DNA of 8,403 bases from Methylacidiphilaceae bacterium UBA1321 (GTDB lineage Bacteria > Verrucomicrobiota > Verrucomicrobiia > Methylacidiphilales > UBA1321). A program made the position numbers and the translations under genes. Where the stretch lies: assembly GCA_002306945.1 (NCBI GenBank), contig DBTH01000152.1, positions 3,234 through 11,636 of the forward strand, given 5' to 3'. The notes beneath the pieces were generated by a model, which worked only from the letters and a program-made list of their open reading frames with translations, did no database searches and had not been told where the DNA came from. This document shows positions 1 through 5,073 of this stretch, in pieces. Positions within the stretch are counted from its first letter, which is position 1; the number at the start of each line of letters is the position of its first letter.

Positions 1-994
1 TGCCGGGCATGATCGAGGAGCCGGGTTCATTCTCGGGGATGTTGAGTTCGCCGAGGCCGCAGCGGGGGCCGGAGGCGAGCCAGCGGACGTCGTTGGCGAT
101 CTTCATCAGCGAGGCGGCGAGGGTCTTGAGAGCGCCGGAGGCGAAGACGACTTCATCGTGCGCGGAGAGCGCGGCGAACTTGTTCGGGTGCGAGGTGAAG
201 GGCAGTCCGGTGAGTTCGGCAATCTTCTTGGCGGCGCGTTCGGCGAATTCGGGGTGGGCGTTCAAGCCGGTGCCGACCGCTGTGCCGCCGATGGCCAGCG
301 AGTAGAGGCCGGGCAATGTAGCTTCGATGCGCGCATAATCGCGGTCGAGCATGCTGACCCAACCGGAGATTTCCTGGCCGAGGGTGATCGGAGTCGCGTC
401 CTGCAAGTGGGTGCGGCCAATCTTGACGACGTCGGCGAATTGCTTGGCCTTCTTGTCGAGGGCGGCGCTGAATTCCTTCACAGCCGGGAGGAGCTTGGTC
501 TGCACTTCGGTCGCGGCGGCAATGTACATCGCGGCGGGGAAGGTGTCGTTGGAAGACTGGGATTTGTTGACGTCGTCATTGGGGTGGATGGGGGTCTTAC
601 TGCCCATCTTGCCGCCCGCGATTTCGATGGCGCGGTTGGAAATGACTTCGTTGGCGTTCATGTTGGTCTGCGTGCCCGAACCGGTCTGCCAGATGCGCAG
701 GGGGAAATGTTCGTCGAGCTTGCCGGCAATGACTTCGTCGGCGGCTTTACAGATCAAATCGCACTTGTCGGCGGGGAGCTTGCCGAGGTCCTTGTTGACC
801 AGCGCGGCGGCCTTTTTCAGGATGCCAAAGGCGCGGATGAGTTCGCGCGGCATGACGTCGTGGCCGATGGCGAAGTGGATCAGGGAACGGGCGGTTTGCG
901 CGCCATAATAACGATCATCGGGCACTTCGATAGCGCCCATGCTGTCGGTTTCTGTCCGGGTCGGTCCGGCCGGTTTCGGGGAGGAATGTGACAT
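1..994 (-). CDS. fumC: Class II fumarate hydratase, N-terminal part (3' end beyond window)
   Basis: Class II fumarase interconverts fumarate and L-malate in the cytoplasmic TCA cycle, as an iron-independent homotetramer. Reading the minus strand from the ATG at 994-992 gives 331 residues with no stop before the window edge. Family landmarks occur in order: DSMGAIEVP (17-25), GSGTQTNMNANE (105-116), HPNDDVNKSQSSND (137-150), GRTHLQDATP (193-202), GGTAVGTGLN (236-245) and GSSIMPG (325-331). The last is the start of the fumarase/aspartase signature, cut before its Lys and Asn. His196 and Ser326 should correspond to E. coli FumC His188 and Ser318. The family is about 460 residues long, so roughly 130 are missing, purely because of the window edge. 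The start is supported by the 18-residue lead into DSMGA, although no Shine-Dalgarno is obvious. It is divergent from the P-loop/DRTGG gene. The very high GC3 creates long spurious frames on the opposite strand. Identification is near certain. Confidence 0.96.
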   Translation of the reverse strand, partial: MSHSSPKPAGPTRTETDSMGAIEVPDDRYYGAQTARSLIHFAIGHDVMPRELIRAFGILKKAAALVNKDLGKLPADKCDLICKAADEVIAGKLDEHFPLRIWQTGSGTQTNMNANEVISNRAIEIAGGKMGSKTPIHPNDDVNKSQSSNDTFPAAMYIAAATEVQTKLLPAVKEFSAALDKKAKQFADVVKIGRTHLQDATPITLGQEISGWVSMLDRDYARIEATLPGLYSLAIGGTAVGTGLNAHPEFAERAAKKIAELTGLPFTSHPNKFAALSAHDEVVFASGALKTLAASLMKIANDVRWLASGPRCGLGELNIPENEPGSSIMPG

Positions 995-1241
995 AGTCTG
1001 TGTTGGGTAATGTTGAGGTTGGATTGAAGCATGGGCTGCCAGGCGCCACGCGAAAATTGATTAGCCTATCTTATATCGCAGCCAAACGCTTGAGTCCATC
1101 TTTTATCTGCACTACGGAAGTCGCCCGCGGCATGGGTCGCGGCATGAGAGAGATAAATAAGCGCGCGAAAAAATTCCTTCCATTCTTTGCTTCGACAGGC
1201 GTAAGCTGCGCACCGCTTTCGCGCCTGACCGGCTGACTTTC
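995..1241. other. Divergent intergenic region between fumC and the P-loop/DRTGG gene
   Basis: This 247-nt spacer must hold the promoters of both flanking genes. Only weak candidates are visible. On the minus strand a TATAAG-like box lies around 1071-1078, and on the plus strand TTGAGT at 1090-1095 has no good -10 partner. No Shine-Dalgarno precedes either start. A tandem 9-bp repeat is listed separately. I see no further gene here. Confidence 0.5.
1126..1146. repeat. Tandem direct repeat CGCGGCATG x2, 12-bp period
   Basis: The 9-mer CGCGGCATG occurs at 1126-1134 and again at 1138-1146, so the copies start 12 bp apart, about one helical turn, and lie about 100 bp upstream of the P-loop/DRTGG gene. 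Such spacing suits a dimeric regulator binding one face of DNA, but chance is possible in GC-rich sequence. No known regulator site is recognised. Confidence 0.35.
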
Positions 1242-2426
1242 ATGACAAATGCCGCACCTAACTCCGCACCGAATACGGAAACGAGCCTGACCTTGAAAAA
1301 CCACGTCACGCCCCGGATTTTCATTGCCGCCACACGCATGGACGACGGCAAGACCACCACGTCCATCGGACTCTTCGCGGCGCTCAAAAAACGCTTCAAC
1401 GACATCGGCTACATCAAGCCCGTCGGCCAACGCTTCGTCCAGGTCGAAGGCCTCAAGATCGACGAAGACACCATGCTCGTCAACGAGACCTACAAAGTCC
1501 GCACCCCCCTGCGCGCGATGAGCCCCATCGCCGTCGAGCCCAACTTCACCCGCCGCTACCTCTCCGGCGGCAACCACGCCGAACTCGCCCGCAAAGTCCA
1601 GACCGCCTTCGACGAATCTGCCTGGGAAAAGAACTTCATCATCATCGAAGGCACCGGCCACGCCGGAGTCGGCAGCGTCTTCGACCTCTCCAACGCCACC
1701 GTCGCCAAAATGCTCCACAGCAAAGTCATCATCGTCAGCTCCGGCGGCATCGGCAAACCCATCGACGAGATCGCCCTCAACCTCGCCCTCTTTGAAAAAC
1801 ACGGCGTCGAAGTCGTCGGCGCGATCCTCAACAAGGTCATGCCCGACAAAATGGACCTCATCCGCGAATACGGCTCCCGCGGCCTCCAACGCCTCGGCCT
1901 GCCCCTGCTCGGCGTCATGCCCTACAACACCGAATTGCGCAAGCCGACCCTCAACCAGGTTCACGAGGAAATCCGCGGCACCTTCATCACCGGAGCCGAA
2001 CACAAGCGCCGCCGCGTCACCCGCGTCCAGGTCGGCGCCATGGCCGCCCGCAACGCCGAACACTACGTCGAACCCGGCACCCTCATCATCACCGGCGGCG
2101 ACCGCGACGAACTCATCGTGGCCATCCTGCGCCACTCCGATAAACGCTCTCATCCCATCGCCGGAGTCGTCCTCACCGACGGCGTCACCCCGCCCGACAA
2201 CGTCATGGACATGATCCGCCAACGCAACATCCCCTTCATCCAGACCTCCTACGACGTCTACTCGGTCGCCTCGGCCATCACCCGCATGACGGTCAAAACC
2301 GAAATCGGCGACCGCGACAAGATCGGCATGATCGAAAACCTCATCAGCCAAAACGTCGACGTCGACCGCATCATCTCCCTCGTCACCCAGACCGACCCCT
2401 CCGGCCACCAGATGGCGCTGTTTTAA
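1242..2426 (+). CDS. BioD-like P-loop protein with C-terminal DRTGG domain (phosphotransacetylase regulatory-half homologue)
   Basis: This 394-residue cytoplasmic protein has an N-terminal dethiobiotin-synthetase/cobyrinate-synthase-like P-loop fold, about residues 24-230. Its Walker A-like segment is IAATRMDDGKTT (28-39), and a second conserved element is IIEGTGHAGVGS (134-145). NKVMPDK (197-203) and LLGVMPYN (222-229) are typical of this fold. Residues about 235-350 form a DRTGG domain, with PGTLIITGGDRDELIVAIL at 278-296. This order matches the N-terminal half of long phosphotransacetylases, but the catalytic acetyltransferase domain is absent. The protein ends naturally after about 45 further residues. 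The role is unknown. A nucleotide- or metabolite-sensing function linked to acetyl-phosphate or central carbon metabolism is an inference. The 20 or so residues before the fold are low-complexity and could be trimmed, but no better start with a Shine-Dalgarno is visible. Codon use matches fumC, so the gene looks native. Confidence 0.85.
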   Translation: MTNAAPNSAPNTETSLTLKNHVTPRIFIAATRMDDGKTTTSIGLFAALKKRFNDIGYIKPVGQRFVQVEGLKIDEDTMLVNETYKVRTPLRAMSPIAVEPNFTRRYLSGGNHAELARKVQTAFDESAWEKNFIIIEGTGHAGVGSVFDLSNATVAKMLHSKVIIVSSGGIGKPIDEIALNLALFEKHGVEVVGAILNKVMPDKMDLIREYGSRGLQRLGLPLLGVMPYNTELRKPTLNQVHEEIRGTFITGAEHKRRRVTRVQVGAMAARNAEHYVEPGTLIITGGDRDELIVAILRHSDKRSHPIAGVVLTDGVTPPDNVMDMIRQRNIPFIQTSYDVYSVASAITRMTVKTEIGDRDKIGMIENLISQNVDVDRIISLVTQTDPSGHQMALF

Positions 2427-2564
2427 AAAGGGAATACAAATGCGGGGAAAATCCAAGCGCCGCAGGACGCTCTGTTTCCACGTCAGCGTTACTGGATGTA
2501 GATGTATCCGATTACCATAAAAGTGGCTCTTGAATTATTTCTCCGATTAGGGAATTATCTAGCT

Positions 2565-3038
2565 ATGGCCGTTCAATTTACGGATGCGGAAATAAACTCT
2601 CTCCTTCTTGAACAAAAACCTTTACCTGCGGATTATGCCTCTAAAATAGTGACGAGGCCAAAACGGGGTCATCGTGAGCGGGAGTTAGCGATTAGAGGTG
2701 GTAATGGAAGCGATTTCCTCTTAAAGCTGCGACAGTCTTCGATTAACCCTATGGATTTTTCGGTTATTCTCTGCATTCTACCCAAAGGAAAAACTGACGA
2801 GTTTCGATTTCGCCGTCACAATGGAAAAAATCACGAGCATACTAATAAACTGGAGAGGGACAAGATGTACGACTACCACATCCACATGGCCACGGAACGG
2901 TACCAGCAAACCGGGTGGGCAGAGGATTCGTATGCTCAACCCACAAATCGCTACCAAGACTTTCATGGAGCCTTGCAGTGCATGTACGAAGATGCCAACT
3001 TCATATTGCTACCCAATGGACAGATTGCTCTTATCTAG
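2565..3038 (+). CDS. Small histidine-rich protein, DUF6978-like; first gene of a two-gene cassette
   Basis: The 157-residue product has no signal peptide or membrane segment, so it is probably cytoplasmic. The reading frame is open to an ATG at 2502, but I place the start at 2565. There AGGGA lies about 11 nt upstream, and the protein then begins MAVQFTDAEINSLL, a natural family-like opening. The 21 residues before it look like untranslated sequence. Visible features are a basic stretch RPKRGHRERE (31-40), a predicted beta-rich centre (about 62-84), and a histidine cluster HNGKNHEHTN (85-94) followed by DYHIHMATERY (103-113). His85, 90, 92, 105 and 107 could bind metal or nucleic acid. I recognise similarity to proteins annotated DUF6978, from memory. 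No function is established to my knowledge. The stop is 9 nt before the DUF1828-like gene, which implies co-transcription. Base and codon use are AT-richer than the genes to the left, suggesting acquisition. Confidence 0.75.
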   Translation: MAVQFTDAEINSLLLEQKPLPADYASKIVTRPKRGHRERELAIRGGNGSDFLLKLRQSSINPMDFSVILCILPKGKTDEFRFRRHNGKNHEHTNKLERDKMYDYHIHMATERYQQTGWAEDSYAQPTNRYQDFHGALQCMYEDANFILLPNGQIALI

Positions 3039-3047
3039 TTAAACGCC

Positions 3048-3821
3048 ATGCCACCAGATACAATCATTCAGGATTTCAAACGGAAGGTATGCGAGGAGAT
3101 TCGACTAGAGCCGGAAGGTATCGACCGTTACCGTGTCTTTACTCCGTTCATGTTTCAGGACGGAGATCATCTGGCGATTGTATTACGTCACAATAATGGA
3201 AAGTGGGTTTTGGCTGATGAAGGCCACACCTACATGCATTTGACGTATGAAATTGATGAAGCAGCTTTTCAGCGAGGAACCCGCCAAGAAGTCATTAGCA
3301 ACGCGTTGGATGCCTTTCAGGTTAACGATCAAGATGGCGAACTCCTGATGCGAATCGAAGAAGGGCGTTACGGGGACGCACTATTTAGTTTTATTCAAGC
3401 TCTGATCAAAATTTCCGATGTAACCTATCTCTCAAGAGTGCGAGTACAATCTACTTTCATGGAAGATTTTGACAGTTTAATGACGCAAACCATTCCAGCC
3501 AATCGTAGAACCTTTAATTGGCGTGATGCACAAAATGATCCCGAAGGTAAGTATCTCGTGGACTGCAAGCTCAATGGCATGGAAAAGCCGATTTATATCT
3601 TTGCATTACCCAATGATGACAAGGTAAGAGATGTAACTATCGCATTGCTTAACTTTGAGCGATGGGGGCATAAGTATCGTTCTTTGGCTATCTTTGAGGA
3701 TCAAGAGTCAGTCAGCCGTAAAGTGCTTTCACGATTTAGCGACGTCTGCGAAAAACAATTTTCTAGTCTAGGAGCTAATCGAGAACGCATCACCAAATTC
3801 ATTGAAGAAGCTATTGTTTAA
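3048..3821 (+). CDS. DUF1828/DUF1829-like protein; second gene of the cassette
   Basis: This 257-residue protein is predicted cytoplasmic. Its N-terminal region matches the DUF1828 pattern: FQDGDHLAIVLRH (36-48), then GKWVLADEGHTYMHL (51-65), with conserved acidic residues and the W-x-L-x-D-x-G-x-T arrangement. A helical middle (about 75-125) leads to a C-terminal alpha/beta region like DUF1829, including YLVDCKLNG (169-177), PIYIFALPNDDK (181-192) and a helix ending at FERWG. Asp172-Cys-Lys174 would suit a PD-(D/E)xK-type nuclease core, but that is speculation. DUF1828 proteins occur in prophages, plasmids and accessory islands with no settled function. The ATG at 3048 has no clear Shine-Dalgarno, which fits translational coupling to the preceding gene 9 nt away. 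Codon use is AT-rich like its partner and unlike the genes to the left. A nested palindrome begins 8 nt past the stop. Confidence 0.8.
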   Translation: MPPDTIIQDFKRKVCEEIRLEPEGIDRYRVFTPFMFQDGDHLAIVLRHNNGKWVLADEGHTYMHLTYEIDEAAFQRGTRQEVISNALDAFQVNDQDGELLMRIEEGRYGDALFSFIQALIKISDVTYLSRVRVQSTFMEDFDSLMTQTIPANRRTFNWRDAQNDPEGKYLVDCKLNGMEKPIYIFALPNDDKVRDVTIALLNFERWGHKYRSLAIFEDQESVSRKVLSRFSDVCEKQFSSLGANRERITKFIEEAIV

Positions 3822-3828
3822 GATCAGA

Positions 3829-3940
3829 ACGAATAGCAAATAAAGAGCCAGCATCTTTATTTTATATTATTGCAATCTATTTTGCAATTTTACGCAGAGA
3901 AAAGATGCTTACCTCCCTCTTTATTTGGTGTTTTATTCGT
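3829..3940. repeat. Nested four-helix inverted repeat (112 nt) after the DUF1828-like gene
   Basis: Four pairs of exact arms nest around a centre near 3880. ACGAATA (3829-3835) pairs with 3934-3940. AAATAAAGAG (3838-3847) pairs with 3917-3926. AGCATCTTT (3850-3858) pairs with 3901-3909. ATTGCAA (3869-3875) pairs with 3882-3888 around a 6-nt loop. That is 33 potential base pairs. The two outer internal loops have the same asymmetry, 2 nt on the left and 7 nt on the right. The element starts 8 nt after a stop codon and is AT-rich. It could be a bidirectional terminator, a stable RNA, or a miniature mobile element. Chance is very unlikely given the number of nested arms. Confidence 0.8.
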
Positions 3941-3954
3941 GAAAAAACGAGGCT

Positions 3955-4065
3955 GTGCTGACGTTTAGTTATTCCTCGCATCTGGACGTCGATACCGGGA
4001 GTGTTTTTCGTCGCTTCAACGCCAAGCCGCCTCATCTGACACTTGAAAAGCGCGAGACAAAATAG
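3955..4065 (+). pseudogene. Possible short coding remnant (36 codons)
   Basis: From a GTG at 3955, or the open frame from 3943, the reading frame continues to a TAG at 4065. It encodes a segment containing HLDVDTGSVFRRFNAK and PPHLTLEKRE. Codon choice (GAC GTC, CGC TTC AAC GCC AAG) is more like the high-GC genes than the surrounding AT-rich DNA, so this could be the 3' end of a lost gene. There is no start with a ribosome binding site and I do not recognise the family. Chance remains a real possibility. Confidence 0.18.
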
Positions 4066-4230
4066 AGAATTTTAAATAAAACTGTAGCCCATTTTACAAA
4101 CCCAGAGACAACGGTAAATGAGGGCTCTCGTGAAGATTGACACACCCAGTCGAGTTCTAGCGGCTATAGAATTACTTTAAACGTTCTAGACGACAAACCG
4201 CAGGTTGCTGCACCTCGTCACAGAAAATTA

Positions 4231-4256
4231 ATTACGCCTGTAATCTTTTCCTTTTT
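4231..4256. terminator. Weak hairpin with T-rich tail between convergent genes
   Basis: ATTAC (4231-4235) pairs with GTAAT (4240-4244) around the loop GCCT, followed on the plus strand by CTTTTCCTTTTT. It lies 15-28 nt downstream of the prepilin stop codon, which is read on the other strand. On that strand the stem is followed by TAATTTTCT. The 5-bp stem is weak, so this is only a tentative terminator. Confidence 0.3.
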
Positions 4257-4258
4257 AA

Positions 4259-4969
4259 CTATTGCGACGAGACCGCTATCCATCGGTGCGCCTGCCAGCC
4301 ATTCCTTGTCAAAATCTGGTCAACCGTCAGACATTCCACATGACCATCGCAGAACAGATAATTCTGCCCTACTCCGTGTATATTCTGGCTACCGCCCAGC
4401 CAACCATTCACTACAGAATAGCTTAACTGGAACTGGAAGTTGGATGCCTGCGGCCATTCCGCAATCATGATCGTCAGAGAGGGGCTGGGCAGAACCGCCA
4501 TTTTTCGTCCTGGAATGCTATATCTGGAAAAGACCCCCATAGCAACTGTAGCACTTTCCGTACTGCACGTTGAGGCCGTATAGGAACGGGGGCTCGCGGT
4601 CAAGGGTCTGGAATCGGCAGGGCAGCGTAAGATCGATGTGGGCAGATTCGCCGCTATGGGCGGATTCACTAATACGGACGATGAGAGTTTAATCCCCATA
4701 TACGAAGCTATATTGACATCCCACGACCCCAGGCTCGGATCACTGCCCGGCGGAAACTTGCCGTCGTTATCCGCCACATACGCCAGGATACCCACTCCAA
4801 TCTGTCTGAGGTTGGAAGCGCATTTGATCGTCTTGATGCTTTTATTGATCTTCGTATAGGCAGGAAACGACAGGCCGGCCAATACGGCTATAATCATGAT
4901 GACAACCATCATTTCCATAAGGGTAAACGCACCCTTCCGGTGGCGAGAAAAGCTCTTGGATAATAACAT
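4259..4969 (-). CDS. Prepilin-like protein with N-terminal cleavage/methylation motif and H-X9-DG motif
   Basis: With the start at 4969 the product is 236 residues. The leader MLLSKSFSRHRKG is short and basic. It is followed by AFTLMEMMVV and a hydrophobic helix to about residue 36, the class III prepilin signal processed by a prepilin peptidase. Cleavage could be after Gly13. It could instead be after Ala14, which would put Glu19 at +5 as in classical pilins. The next segment CASNLRQIGVGILAYVADND (about 50-69) and a C-terminal His198-X9-Asp208-Gly209 mark the H-X9-DG prepilin family, which is greatly expanded in Planctomycetes-Verrucomicrobia relatives. The start is chosen for GGAGG four nt upstream. 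A GGAGA before an in-frame ATG at 5008 would give 249 residues and a 26-residue leader. It is downstream of the beta-helix gene on the same strand and probably in the same operon. The likely location is the cell envelope or a type II secretion-like system; the substrate is unknown. Confidence 0.88.
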   Translation of the reverse strand: MLLSKSFSRHRKGAFTLMEMMVVIMIIAVLAGLSFPAYTKINKSIKTIKCASNLRQIGVGILAYVADNDGKFPPGSDPSLGSWDVNIASYMGIKLSSSVLVNPPIAANLPTSILRCPADSRPLTASPRSYTASTCSTESATVAMGVFSRYSIPGRKMAVLPSPSLTIMIAEWPQASNFQFQLSYSVVNGWLGGSQNIHGVGQNYLFCDGHVECLTVDQILTRNGWQAHRWIAVSSQ

Positions 4970-4973
4970 ATTT

Positions 4974-4978
4974 CCTCC
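4974..4978 (-). promoter_or_regulatory. Shine-Dalgarno GGAGG for the prepilin-like gene
   Basis: GGAGG sits 4 nt before the ATG at 4969 on the minus strand and is the strongest ribosome binding site in the window. It favours the 236-residue start. A competing GGAGA about 8 nt before the ATG at 5008 keeps the longer form possible. Confidence 0.55.
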
Positions 4979-5073
4979 GCAAATCACATTTCCGATAGCA
5001 TGTTCCATATATATTTCTCCGACTGACTCTTTTTCAATTCATGAAAACTTCAATGGGATTCGCTGTTAAAAAT

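Larger units (their letters stand above)
3822..4258. other. Intergenic region between convergent genes, no intact gene
   Basis: These 437 nt separate the convergent DUF1828-like and prepilin genes. They contain the nested palindrome (3829-3940), a short open stretch with coding-like composition (3955-4065), and weaker inverted repeats. One repeat is AGCCC/GGGCT plus TTTAC/GTAAA (4086-4126). Another is GTCG...TCTAG with CTAGA-CGAC (4149-4194). A small hairpin followed by a T-rich run lies at 4231-4256. No complete gene, tRNA or recombinase site is recognised. Its mosaic composition suggests an insertion or deletion boundary. Confidence 0.6.

Noticed and set aside
158..991. 277-codon plus-strand open frame across fumC
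   Set aside because: It is antisense to an unmistakable class II fumarase and has the same composition artefact.
1071..2456. Long 461-codon open frame on the minus strand opposite the P-loop/DRTGG gene
   Set aside because: Its translation is dominated by Asp, Val, Gly, Ala and Phe in a way typical of antisense to GC3-rich codons, and the plus-strand gene has clear domain motifs.
2502..2564. Upstream in-frame extension of the small cassette protein from ATG 2502
   Set aside because: No Shine-Dalgarno precedes it and the added residues look unlike the rest of the protein; ATG 2565 has AGGGA upstream.
2480..3964. 8-bp inverted repeat ACGTCAGC (2480-2487) and GCTGACGT (3957-3964) flanking the cassette, possible terminal repeats
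   Set aside because: An 8-bp match between two spacers of this size is expected by chance fairly often, it does not extend, and no target-site duplication is visible.
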